DNA of 64,000 nucleotides from Bacteroidetes bacterium UBA1941 (GTDB taxonomy: Bacteria; Bacteroidota; Bacteroidia; Chitinophagales; LD1). The stretch is from NCBI GenBank assembly GCA_002336805.1, contig DDEZ01000012.1, forward strand, positions 569,594 through 633,593. The letters run 5' to 3'. The position numbers and the translations under genes were made by a program. This document shows positions 9,063 to 16,648 of the stretch, one piece after another. The number at the start of each line of letters is the position of its first letter. Position 1 is the stretch's first letter. Under the pieces are notes generated by a model. It had not been told where the DNA came from, did no database searches, and saw only the letters and a program-made list of their open reading frames with translations.

Positions 9063-9767
9063 CTATTTCAGTCCTTCATAGCTGACCACCTTGCACTCAG
9101 GATACAGCTTTCGGAGGGTGCCATACAGTTTGTTGGCTTCTTCTATTGTTTCAAAGTTGCCCAGGTATATCCTGAATAAGCTGCCCTTTACCAGTTTTAC
9201 ATTCTGGACAAACGCTACTGCATTGTATTTTGCTTTCAGCTCCTTGCTGAGGGTAAAGGCCAGCTTAGGATCATCAAAGCTACCCAGCTTGACGCCATAT
9301 TGCAGTTTGGTGCAGGTATCTACCTCGGTGATCATATACATGAGGTCACTGAGCGGTGCGGTGTGTACGGTATCCTGTACCTCTATCACAGAGTTATTGA
9401 TCACCTCCATAGAGACGCGTGCGGAGCCTGCACCTACATAGCCCAGCTGCTCAGCAGCAGCACGGGAGAGGTCCAGGATACGTCCTGATACGAATGGCCC
9501 CCTGTCATTGACCCGTACGACTATAGACCGGTCATTGGACAGGTTGGTCACTTTGATCATCGTACCTATGGGCAGGGTGCGATGGGCGGCAGTCAGCTTT
9601 TTGCTATTGTATAGTTCGCCGCTGGCAGTACGTTTCCCGTTGAAATAATCATGGTAAAAAGAAGCCCAGCCTACCTCCTGGGCAGAGGCAGCGCTCATGC
9701 AGAGCAGCATAGAAAGGACCACGGTGATGATCGCGTTTCTTGTCAAAAGTGTTTGTTTATTAAACAA
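9063..9767 (-). CDS. RlpA-like septal ring lytic transglycosylase with SPOR domain
   Basis: A 234-residue exported protein with an N-terminal signal peptide (cleavage near ASAQE). Residues about 30-120 form the double-psi beta-barrel of RlpA: GWASFYHDYFNGKRTASGE, then a central TLPIGTMIKVTNL and the VRVNDRGPF loop whose Asp is the proposed catalytic residue. The C-terminal ~75 residues (LQYGVKLGSFDDPKLA to the end) are a SPOR domain that binds denuded peptidoglycan at division sites. The protein therefore probably cleaves naked glycan strands during cell separation. Its own gene lies tail to tail with hutH. The start follows an AT-rich stretch (9768-9824) that also separates it from the esterase gene. 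Confidence 0.9.
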   Translation of the reverse strand: MFNKQTLLTRNAIITVVLSMLLCMSAASAQEVGWASFYHDYFNGKRTASGELYNSKKLTAAHRTLPIGTMIKVTNLSNDRSIVVRVNDRGPFVSGRILDLSRAAAEQLGYVGAGSARVSMEVINNSVIEVQDTVHTAPLSDLMYMITEVDTCTKLQYGVKLGSFDDPKLAFTLSKELKAKYNAVAFVQNVKLVKGSLFRIYLGNFETIEEANKLYGTLRKLYPECKVVSYEGLK

Positions 9768-9824
9768 TTACGCTGTAAGGTAATAAAAATATCCGTTACC
9801 TGAAAGCCTATAGTAAAAGACGGG

Positions 9825-10955
9825 CTATTGCTTGACAAATTTTATGACACCGGTCAGGCCTTTTGTATCACGCACGTGAAGGGTATAGATACCACTGCTT
9901 AGGGCGGATACATTGATCAGATCAGCGTTAGTTTGCTGCATCATCCTTTGCCCTGTTATGTCATAAATATTGAGCTCTGCTATATCTGTGACTCCGGAGA
10001 GATGGATAATGGAAGTCGCAGGATCAGGATAAGCCGCAAAAGATAAGGCATGCACCTCCTCTACACCGGACACGGGACCATCCAGTGTGTAGCGGTCAAA
10101 GAATTTCCAGATCTCCTCTGTAGCAGAGATATCGCGATCGGTATTGCCAAAGGCCGGGATATTGACCAGTCCGCCCGGCCAGGTGTGGCCGCCATTGGCT
10201 ATCTTATAGAGCAGGATATCATTACCCCCCGCGCAATACGGATAGTGTATGGTCTCCACGGTGCAGCCATCTGCAGTGCTGACATCAGGCAGATTGGTAG
10301 TATCAGTGGTGTGCTGACAGTCATTGGTATCTCTCCAATATGCTATGGTCTGCTCCACTCCTATAGAGCCGGTAGCGCCGGTGCCGTATGGTACAGTATT
10401 GTCTGAGGTACCATGTATATGCATCACCGGTATGTGGCGCGATGGGTGGCAGGTACTGTAGGTGTAGGTACTCATGGTGCCTGCTACTGATGCGACGGCC
10501 GCCAGCCGGTCTGTGATAGCACACGCCAGTGAGTATGTCATATACCCGCCATTGCTCATGCCGCAGCTATAGATGCGTTTTGGGTTTACATTATAGCGGC
10601 TAGAGAGTGTATCTATCAGCTCCGTGAGAAACTTTATATCATTGGCACCAAATGAACCTCCCGGTGGGCCCCAGCTATTCCAGTAGCTGCTTATACCATT
10701 TGGGTAGACCACGATATAGTTGTGGGCATCGGCCGATGTATTCATCTGGGTATACAGTTCTTGCTGGGAGGCATCGGATGTATAGCCATGCAGATTGAGC
10801 ACCAGCGGATGAGCAGTAGCAGCATTGTACCCTGTTGGCAGGTGCACGGTATAGTTGCGGTATACGCCGTCTACCATAAAGGAATCCGTCTGGCCATAGC
10901 CTGTGGCAGCAGACAATACAAAGCAGATAATGAACGTTATGTAGCGCAGCTTCAT
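9825..10955 (-). CDS. Secreted PHB-depolymerase/feruloyl-esterase family hydrolase with T9SS type A sorting domain
   Basis: A 376-residue secreted serine esterase. Signal peptide MKLRYITFIICFVLSAATGYG, then an alpha/beta-hydrolase of the LpqC/PHB depolymerase family: oxyanion region LVLNLHGYTSD, nucleophile Ser134 in CGMSNGGY, and the catalytic His in GGHTWPGG. After residue ~300 a type A sorting domain begins (FAAYPDPATSIIHLSG) and ends in IYTLHVRDTKG and a basic tail, so the enzyme should leave the cell through the T9SS. Members of this group cut esters on plant cell-wall polysaccharides or short polyesters; the substrate here is unknown. It is divergent from the skp cluster. Confidence 0.9.
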   Translation of the reverse strand: MKLRYITFIICFVLSAATGYGQTDSFMVDGVYRNYTVHLPTGYNAATAHPLVLNLHGYTSDASQQELYTQMNTSADAHNYIVVYPNGISSYWNSWGPPGGSFGANDIKFLTELIDTLSSRYNVNPKRIYSCGMSNGGYMTYSLACAITDRLAAVASVAGTMSTYTYSTCHPSRHIPVMHIHGTSDNTVPYGTGATGSIGVEQTIAYWRDTNDCQHTTDTTNLPDVSTADGCTVETIHYPYCAGGNDILLYKIANGGHTWPGGLVNIPAFGNTDRDISATEEIWKFFDRYTLDGPVSGVEEVHALSFAAYPDPATSIIHLSGVTDIAELNIYDITGQRMMQQTNADLINVSALSSGIYTLHVRDTKGLTGVIKFVKQ

Positions 10956-11048
10956 GCAGGTAGATTTTATGCAAAGCTAAGAAAATGAGGTGATGGGCGT
11001 CAAATGCCTATATCTGTTAAGAATGGCAAATTTATAGGACATATTTTT

Positions 11049-11056
11049 TACCTTGG
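11049..11056 (+). promoter_or_regulatory. Likely -7 promoter box (TACCTTGG) of the first skp gene
   Basis: TACCTTGG matches the Bacteroidota TAnnTTTG -7 consensus at seven of eight positions. It lies 43 bases before the ATG at 11100, in the gap between two divergent genes. Confidence 0.55.
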
Positions 11057-11099
11057 CACGTCGATTGACTCCAACACAAATACCAACGATCACAACATC

Positions 11100-11618
11100 A
11101 TGAAAAAAGGTTTTCTGATACTCGCAGCGCTCTTTATGGTCAGCTCTGCCTCATATGCACAAAAATTTTGCTACGTAGACATGGAGTATATCCTGGGCAA
11201 GCTCTCCGGCTACACCGACGCCCAGAAGGAACTTAATAAGGTCTCTGAAGGCTACCAGAAGGAGATAGAAGGCAAGCGCAAGGCTGTGGATGACATGTTT
11301 AAGCAGTATCAGTCTGAGCAGGTACTGATGACAGACCAGATGAAGCAGCAGAAGATGAAAGAGATAGAAACAGCGGAAAAGGAGGTAAAAGACCTGCAAA
11401 AGAAGCGTTTCGGCCCGGATGGCGACCTCTTCCAGAAGCGTAAAGAGCTGATCAAGCCGATACAGGACAAGGTATATGACGAGATCACAAAATACGCTCA
11501 GGCAAAGAGTTATGAGTTCATTTTTGACAAGTCCAGCGGGCCATCCCTGCTCTACGCCTCTGAGAAACTGAACAAAAGCGATGACATCCTATTCAATATG
11601 GGTGTCCAGAAGAAATAA
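11100..11618 (+). CDS. OmpH/Skp family periplasmic chaperone (copy 1)
   Basis: A 172-residue exported protein. The start at 11100 gives the signal peptide MKKGFLILAALFMVSSASYA; the longer in-frame start at 11004 would run through the probable promoter. The mature part is the Skp fold: a short beta segment (FCYVDMEYILGKLSGY), a long coiled-coil arm rich in Lys, Glu and Gln (about 45-120), and a closing strand (YEFIFDKSSGPSLLYA). Skp trimers carry unfolded outer-membrane proteins across the periplasm to BamA. This copy has its own terminator and so is transcribed separately from the next two. Confidence 0.9.
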   Translation: MKKGFLILAALFMVSSASYAQKFCYVDMEYILGKLSGYTDAQKELNKVSEGYQKEIEGKRKAVDDMFKQYQSEQVLMTDQMKQQKMKEIETAEKEVKDLQKKRFGPDGDLFQKRKELIKPIQDKVYDEITKYAQAKSYEFIFDKSSGPSLLYASEKLNKSDDILFNMGVQKK

Positions 11619-11636
11619 CCGATAACGTTTTTTATG

Positions 11637-11668
11637 AGCGCCCCCGGTCACCACGGGGGCGCTTTACT
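11637..11668 (+). terminator. Intrinsic terminator after skp copy 1
   Basis: AGCGCCCCCG (11637-11646) pairs with CGGGGGCGCT (11654-11663) around a 7-base loop, followed by TTTACTAT. Confidence 0.85.
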
Positions 11669-11731
11669 ATATGATAAAACTGCTTTTTATATATTCGCAT
11701 TCCCTTTATTTAAATCAATAAAAAAACATCA

Positions 11732-12298
11732 ATGAGAAAATTAATAGTGGCGATAGCAGCTATTTTCACACTGGGTACGGCCTCTGCACAGACGCAGAAG
11801 ATAGGCCATCTCAACTCTGCTGAGATCCTGCAGGCCATGCCTGAATACAAGACCATGTCAGAGTCAGTAGACAAAAAGAAGCAGGAGTATGCCAAGCTGA
11901 TGGAGTCTATGTATGCTGAATACGAGAAGAAATCCAAGGAAGTACAAGAGGGAGGCGACAAGATGACACAAGCTGTGCTGGACCTGAAGGTACAAGAGAT
12001 CAAGGATCTCGAAAAGAGGATCCAGGACTTTGAGCAGAAGGCACAGCAAGACCTGCAGAAATATGCAGAAGACCAGATGAAGCCACTGCAGGACAAGTAC
12101 GTGAAGGGTGTAAAGGAAGTATCTAAGGAGCAAGGCTACACTTACATATTTGATATCGCCGCTGGTGGTGTAGTATACTACCCTGAGGCTGGCTCTGATA
12201 TCACCCAGGCTGTCAAAACCAAGATCGGCGCCAACCTGCCTGTACCAAACCCTAATGCACCAGGTGCTGGCACCAAGCCGGCTGCCGGAGGCAAATAA
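11732..12298 (+). CDS. OmpH/Skp family periplasmic chaperone (copy 2)
   Basis: A 188-residue exported chaperone with signal peptide MRKLIVAIAAIFTLGTASAQ. It begins its mature part with KIGHLNSAEILQAMPEYK, the usual Skp entry strand. It continues with a charged coiled coil (about 40-125) and closes with GYTYIFDIAAGGVVYYPEAG. An Ala/Pro/Gly-rich tail follows. It is closely similar to copy 3 (GHLNS, MPEYK/LPEYK, DKKKQEYA and the closing strand all match), so the two arose by tandem duplication. A TATATTCG box at 11690-11697 may be its promoter. Copy 3 follows after 32 bases. Confidence 0.92.
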   Translation: MRKLIVAIAAIFTLGTASAQTQKIGHLNSAEILQAMPEYKTMSESVDKKKQEYAKLMESMYAEYEKKSKEVQEGGDKMTQAVLDLKVQEIKDLEKRIQDFEQKAQQDLQKYAEDQMKPLQDKYVKGVKEVSKEQGYTYIFDIAAGGVVYYPEAGSDITQAVKTKIGANLPVPNPNAPGAGTKPAAGGK

Positions 12299-12330
12299 TA
12301 GAACCACTGAAAATACCTAAATACAAAGTC

Positions 12331-12900
12331 TTGAAAAAACTGATCACTATATGCGCAGCGCTCATCATGGCCACCGCTGCCTCTGCCCAGCAGAAAATAG
12401 GCCACCTGAACTCTGTGGAGATCATCCAGTCGCTGCCTGAGTACAAGCAAATGTCTGATGCTGTAGACAAGAAGAAGCAGGAATACGCTACCATGATGCA
12501 AACCATGTACGTGGAGTATGACAAGAAGACCAAAGACCTGCAGGCCAATGCACCTACTATGACCCAGCTGATGCAAAACACAAAAATGCAGGAGCTGCAG
12601 GACCTCGAGAAAAGGATGAACGACTTCCAGGGCAAGGCGCAGCAAGACCTGCAGGACTATGCACAGAAGCTGGCCCAGCCGCTCCAGGACAAATACATAA
12701 AGGGCGTAAAGGCGGTAGCTAAAGAGCAAGGCTACGATTACGTATTTGATGTAGCTGCCAATGGCGTGGTAAACTTCCCGGAGACGGGCTCGGACCTGAC
12801 ACAGGCTGTGAAGACCAAGATCGGCGCTAATGCTGCTCCGGCTGCACCAGCAGGTGCTCCGAGGCCAGCCACAGCTCCGGCTACCGCACCTAAAAAATAA
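12331..12900 (+). CDS. OmpH/Skp family periplasmic chaperone (copy 3, TTG start)
   Basis: A 189-residue Skp homologue. The start codon is TTG at 12331 (reads KKLITICAALIMATAASAQQ after Met), chosen because it gives the signal peptide and alignment with copy 2; no ATG is available before the mature region. The coiled-coil arm spans about 40-125 and the closing strand is GYDYVFDVAANGVVNFPETG. The tail is Ala/Pro-rich. It probably acts with copy 2, perhaps as a mixed trimer (inference). It ends 24 bases before a hairpin that runs up to murI. Confidence 0.9.
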   Translation: MKKLITICAALIMATAASAQQKIGHLNSVEIIQSLPEYKQMSDAVDKKKQEYATMMQTMYVEYDKKTKDLQANAPTMTQLMQNTKMQELQDLEKRMNDFQGKAQQDLQDYAQKLAQPLQDKYIKGVKAVAKEQGYDYVFDVAANGVVNFPETGSDLTQAVKTKIGANAAPAAPAGAPRPATAPATAPKK

Positions 12901-12924
12901 TGTCGCACAAATCGAAACGATATG

Positions 12925-12958
12925 ACAGGAGCTGATAACTTAGCTCCTGTTTTTATTT
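12925..12958 (+). terminator. Terminator-like hairpin directly abutting the murI start
   Basis: ACAGGAGCT (12925-12933) pairs perfectly with AGCTCCTGT (12942-12950) around an 8-base loop, followed by TTTTATTTTA. The murI ATG begins at 12960, inside the end of the T-rich tract. The hairpin can serve as terminator of the skp pair and also occupy the murI translation-initiation region. Confidence 0.85.
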
Positions 12959-12959
12959 T

Positions 12960-13775
12960 ATGACCAGTACAGATCGTCCTATAGGTGTATTTGACTCGGG
13001 TATCGGTGGCCTGACGGTGGCACATGCCATATCCAGGCTGCTGCCGGATGAGCAGATCATCTACTTTGGCGATACAGCACACCTGCCGTATGGAGACAAG
13101 TCTAAAGACCTGATCAAGCGGTACTCTCTGGAGATCACTGACTTCCTCCTGCAGGAGAAACAATGCAAGTGCATCGTCATAGCCTGCAATACTGCCTCTG
13201 CCGCTGCCTACGAGTACCTGCGCGATACGCACATGGGGCATGTACCGATATTCAATGTGATAGATCCTATAGTAGAGTCAGTGATAGCAGATGACACTAT
13301 ACAGCACGTAGGTATCATAGCCACCAAGACCACTATCCTGTCCGGTGTCTATCAGGAGAAACTCTCCCGCCGCAAACCGGGCCTCAAGTATTCTGCACTG
13401 GCCACTCCCCTGCTGGCCCCTATGATAGAGGAGGGCTTCTTCAATAACAATATCAGCCAGACCGTGATTCACAACTACCTGCAGCAGCCCGAGCTGCAGG
13501 GTATAGACGCCCTGATACTGGGCTGCACTCACTATGTGATGATCAAAAAGGAGATCAACGATTTCTACGGCGGGCGGGTGAAACTCTTTGACTCTACAGA
13601 TATAGTAGCCACCAAGCTGGAAGCCATACTGGACAAAGAAAACCTCCTGAGCCAAAAGCCGGTGGGCAAAAATCTATTCTACGTATCAGACTATACAGAG
13701 TCCTTTGAGCAGTCAGCAAAGGCCTTCTACGGTGAGAGCCTCTCCCTGCAGCAGCAGAAGGTAGGCGGCAGATAA
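12960..13775 (+). CDS. murI: Glutamate racemase
   Basis: A 271-residue cytoplasmic enzyme that makes D-glutamate for peptidoglycan. Both catalytic cysteines are present: Cys76 in IACNTAS and Cys189 in LGCTHY. The N-terminal FDSGIGGLTV and the YFGDTAHLPYG loop are also diagnostic. The order skp-skp-murI is common in Bacteroidota. The start ATG follows the T tract of a hairpin by one or two bases and has no recognisable ribosome binding site, so expression probably depends on read-through or on a promoter hidden in skp copy 3. It converges with the hydrolase gene, 8 bases between stops. Confidence 0.96.
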   Translation: MTSTDRPIGVFDSGIGGLTVAHAISRLLPDEQIIYFGDTAHLPYGDKSKDLIKRYSLEITDFLLQEKQCKCIVIACNTASAAAYEYLRDTHMGHVPIFNVIDPIVESVIADDTIQHVGIIATKTTILSGVYQEKLSRRKPGLKYSALATPLLAPMIEEGFFNNNISQTVIHNYLQQPELQGIDALILGCTHYVMIKKEINDFYGGRVKLFDSTDIVATKLEAILDKENLLSQKPVGKNLFYVSDYTESFEQSAKAFYGESLSLQQQKVGGR

Positions 13776-13783
13776 TAGCACCA

Positions 13784-14734
13784 TTACTCAGCCAGGAAAC
13801 TCCTGATTGCAGATGCCGTCTCAGTGGGGCGCTCTATCATCGGCACATGGCCACAGGTATCTATGACCATCAGCTGCGCACCTTTTATATCTCTTTGAAA
13901 TTTGTAAGCGTGCTCGACCGGCACTATCCTGTCATTGCGACCCCATATGATAAGTGTAGGCACGGCAATATCCCTGATACGGGATGAATCCGGAAACTGG
14001 TGTGACTGCATGAGCCTGTAGGCTGCCTCCAGATTACCCTCACGGTTCCATAGCTTGTTATTGTTAGCTACTTCCTTGTGGTTGATCTTAGAGGTATCTG
14101 CATACACCTTGCGGGCGCCTCCTTCAGACATGGATAGCGGCATCCCTTTGGAGTAGACCAGGCCCATACCTGGTACATTCATCAGCTTGGATACGCCCTG
14201 GGCTATCTTCTCCAGCTCATAGCCGGCACTGCCTATCAGTACGAGTTTCTTCACTTTGTCGGGATGCTGCAGGGTAGCATTCCACGACATCATACCGCCC
14301 ATAGAATTGCCTATCATATAGACGGAGTCTACATGCAGCGTATCCAGCATAAAGGTGAAGTAATCAGCGTAGAGCTTGAGAAAGTCGATCTTTTCCTGTC
14401 CCGCTCCCGGCAGGTCGGACAGGCCGAAGCCCGGCAGGTCGAGGCGTATGACCCGGTACTGGGTCTTGAGGCTGTCATTCAGTTTCTGCCAGTTGCGGTA
14501 GGAGCCGCCGTAGCCATGTACCATGATCACGGGTATGCCCTCCCCCTCATCGGTATAATGCAGCTCTGCACCCCGCCACTGGATAAAATGTGACGTAGGC
14601 AGCGTGAATAGCTGCCGGGCATCGGCCTTGGCCACCAGCTGGCTGGGGCGCAGCAGCAGTACGAGTACCGGGATAGCGATCAGTGCCAAAACGATGAGCG
14701 CCGCGATCTTGAGCCATTTCTTCATTACTTGCAT
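13784..14734 (-). CDS. Membrane-anchored alpha/beta hydrolase
   Basis: A 316-residue alpha/beta-hydrolase. An N-terminal hydrophobic helix (IAALIVLALIAIPVLVLLL) anchors it in the inner membrane, with the catalytic domain most likely in the periplasm. Motifs: oxyanion loop VMVHGYGGSYRNW, nucleophile elbow GNSMGG, acid in WGRNDRIVP, and catalytic His in CGHVPMIERP. The second Met (14725, MKKWLK) is an equally plausible start. Substrate unknown; sequences of this kind include epoxide hydrolases, haloperoxidase-like enzymes and esterases. The gene is divergent from guaB, and the 90 bases between them carry the guaB promoter. Confidence 0.85.
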   Translation of the reverse strand: MQVMKKWLKIAALIVLALIAIPVLVLLLRPSQLVAKADARQLFTLPTSHFIQWRGAELHYTDEGEGIPVIMVHGYGGSYRNWQKLNDSLKTQYRVIRLDLPGFGLSDLPGAGQEKIDFLKLYADYFTFMLDTLHVDSVYMIGNSMGGMMSWNATLQHPDKVKKLVLIGSAGYELEKIAQGVSKLMNVPGMGLVYSKGMPLSMSEGGARKVYADTSKINHKEVANNNKLWNREGNLEAAYRLMQSHQFPDSSRIRDIAVPTLIIWGRNDRIVPVEHAYKFQRDIKGAQLMVIDTCGHVPMIERPTETASAIRSFLAE

Positions 14735-14813
14735 TTATACCGTTTAAATATAATTTAACTTTAATAATCCTGCCAGTGCTTTAAACGAACTTGCCTATAA
14801 AAATAGTACTGCC

Positions 14814-14821
14814 TATATTTG
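14814..14821 (+). promoter_or_regulatory. Promoter of guaB: -7 box TATATTTG with upstream TTG
   Basis: TATATTTG is an exact match to the Bacteroidota -7 consensus. A TTG at 14791-14793 lies 20 bases upstream as a possible -33 element. The box ends only 3 bases before the guaB ATG at 14825. Confidence 0.75.
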
Positions 14822-14824
14822 CAC

Positions 14825-16306
14825 ATGGCAATTAGAAATACCCCCGCTGACCGCTTCTCCCGCGAAGGAATCACTTTTGACGATGTACTGCTGCTACCCG
14901 GCTACTCTGAGGTCCTCCCCAGAGATGTAGACCTCCGCACCCGCCTCACCCGCAATCTGGAGATCAATGTACCCCTCGTATCCTCTGCTATGGATACCGT
15001 GACCGAATATGCGCTGGCTATAGCTATAGCCCGCGCCGGTGGTATAGGAATATTGCATAAGAATATGACTACTGAGAAGCAGGCTGAGCAGGTACGCAAA
15101 GTAAAGCGTGCTGACTCCGGCCTGATCATAGACCCGATCACACTGCTGGAAGACGCCACGGTGGGTGACGCCATGCGCCTGATGAATGAGAATAAGATAG
15201 GCGGCATCCCTATCGTAAACAAGGCCAACAAGCTGGTAGGCATCTTGACCAACCGCGATCTGCGCTTTGAGAAGAACAGGAAGAAGCTGGTAAAGGAGGT
15301 GATGACCACTCAGAACCTCGTGACTGCTCCAAAGGGTACGGACCTGAAGAAAGCAGAAGGCATCCTGGAGAAATATAAGATAGAGAAGCTGCCTGTAGTA
15401 GATAGCAAAGGCCAGCTCGTAGGCCTCATCACCTACAAGGATATTCTCAAGGTGCGCAACAACCCTAACAGCAGCAAAGACGCCATGGGCCGCCTGCTCT
15501 GCGGCGCTGCCGTGGGTGTGACACCTGATATGCTCCAGCGCATAGAGGCACTGGTAGCAGTAGGTGTAGATGCAGTAGTGATAGACACTGCGCACGGCCA
15601 CTCTGCCGGCGTGCTCAAAGCTGTAAAGGGTGCTAAACAGACATTTAAAAACCTGGAGATCATAGCGGGTAATATCGCTACTGAGGCTGGCGCCAAAGCG
15701 CTGATAGACGCAGGTGTAGATGCAGTAAAGGTGGGCGTAGGCCCGGGCTCTATTTGTACCACACGTATCGTAGCCGGTGTAGGTGTACCACAGCTTTCTG
15801 CCATCAGCTATGCAGCCGCTGCCGCGAAGAAGAAGAACATACCGATCATAGCCGACGGCGGTATCCGCTATACAGGCGATATCGTCAAAGCACTCGCAGC
15901 CGGAGCCGACACGGTGATGGCGGGCGGTATCTTTGCCGGTACGGATGAGAGTCCCGGTGAGACCATTCTGTTTGAAGGGCGTAAGTTCAAGTCCTATCGG
16001 GGTATGGGCTCTGTAGAGGCTATGCAGGAGGGATCAAAGGACCGTTACTTTCAGGATGCGGAGGATGACATCAAGAAGCTCGTACCGGAGGGCATCGTAG
16101 GCCGTGTACCATTCAAGGGTAGCGTGGCGGAGGTGATGTACCAGTACATCGGTGGCCTGCGCGCAGGCATGGGCTACTGCGGGGCCAAGAACATCAAGGC
16201 GCTGCAACAGGCAGAGTTTGTACGTATCACGGCAGCCGGTGTCAATGAATCCCACCCCCATGACGTGACCATCACCAAGGAGAGCCCTAACTACTCCCGC
16301 AAGTAA
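14825..16306 (+). CDS. guaB: Inosine-5'-monophosphate dehydrogenase
   Basis: A 493-residue enzyme converting IMP to XMP with NAD+, the first committed step of GMP synthesis. Layout: N-terminal barrel half (GITFDDVLLLPGYSEVLPRD); two CBS domains at about 95-215, including KIGGIPIVNKANKLVGILTN; then the rest of the barrel with the catalytic Cys311 in GPGSICTTR and the flap with RYFQD. The ATG at 14825 is taken as the start. A TTG two codons earlier is part of the promoter box. The -7 box sits so close that the transcript may be leaderless or nearly so. The MmcQ gene follows 2 bases after the stop. Confidence 0.96.
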   Translation: MAIRNTPADRFSREGITFDDVLLLPGYSEVLPRDVDLRTRLTRNLEINVPLVSSAMDTVTEYALAIAIARAGGIGILHKNMTTEKQAEQVRKVKRADSGLIIDPITLLEDATVGDAMRLMNENKIGGIPIVNKANKLVGILTNRDLRFEKNRKKLVKEVMTTQNLVTAPKGTDLKKAEGILEKYKIEKLPVVDSKGQLVGLITYKDILKVRNNPNSSKDAMGRLLCGAAVGVTPDMLQRIEALVAVGVDAVVIDTAHGHSAGVLKAVKGAKQTFKNLEIIAGNIATEAGAKALIDAGVDAVKVGVGPGSICTTRIVAGVGVPQLSAISYAAAAAKKKNIPIIADGGIRYTGDIVKALAAGADTVMAGGIFAGTDESPGETILFEGRKFKSYRGMGSVEAMQEGSKDRYFQDAEDDIKKLVPEGIVGRVPFKGSVAEVMYQYIGGLRAGMGYCGAKNIKALQQAEFVRITAAGVNESHPHDVTITKESPNYSRK

Positions 16307-16308
16307 CT

Positions 16309-16647
16309 ATGAATATAGAGACCCTGCGTGACTATTGCCTCTCGCTGCCACATGTGACAGAGGATATCAAGTGGGGCGCAGATCTATGCTTCTCTATAGG
16401 TGATAAGATGTTTTGCGTCACGAGTGAGCACCTGCCGTTCCGGGCTTCTCTTAAAGTGAATGATGAAGAGTTTGAGGAGTTTGCTCAAAAACCCGGTATC
16501 AAGCCTGCAGCCTATCTGGCCAGGTATAAATGGGTACTGATCGATGGAGATGCCCTCTCTGACAGGCAATGGAAAGACTACATTCAGCAGTCATATGAAC
16601 TGGTAAAAGCTAAACTGCCCAAGAAGATACTGCAAGGCCTCAGCTGA
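16309..16647 (+). CDS. MmcQ/YjbR family protein
   Basis: A 112-residue protein of the MmcQ/YjbR family (CyaY-like fold, often labelled DNA-binding). It opens with NIETLRDYCLSLPHVTEDIKW. It has the mid-region FCVTSEHLPFRASLKV, the conserved PAAYLARYKWVLID and the end segment WKDYIQQSYELVKAKLPKK. The molecular role of the family is not established. Two bases separate it from guaB, so it is almost certainly cotranscribed. It converges on the large type B surface protein gene with one base between stops. Confidence 0.87.
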   Translation: MNIETLRDYCLSLPHVTEDIKWGADLCFSIGDKMFCVTSEHLPFRASLKVNDEEFEEFAQKPGIKPAAYLARYKWVLIDGDALSDRQWKDYIQQSYELVKAKLPKKILQGLS

Positions 16648-16648
16648 T

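Noticed and set aside
12331..12900. Skp copy 3 as a pseudogene lacking a start
   Set aside because: A TTG start gives a normal signal peptide and the frame is intact, so a functional gene is more likely.
14894..15601. Long minus-strand open frame inside guaB
   Set aside because: It is a shadow of a strongly conserved gene and its translation resembles no protein family.
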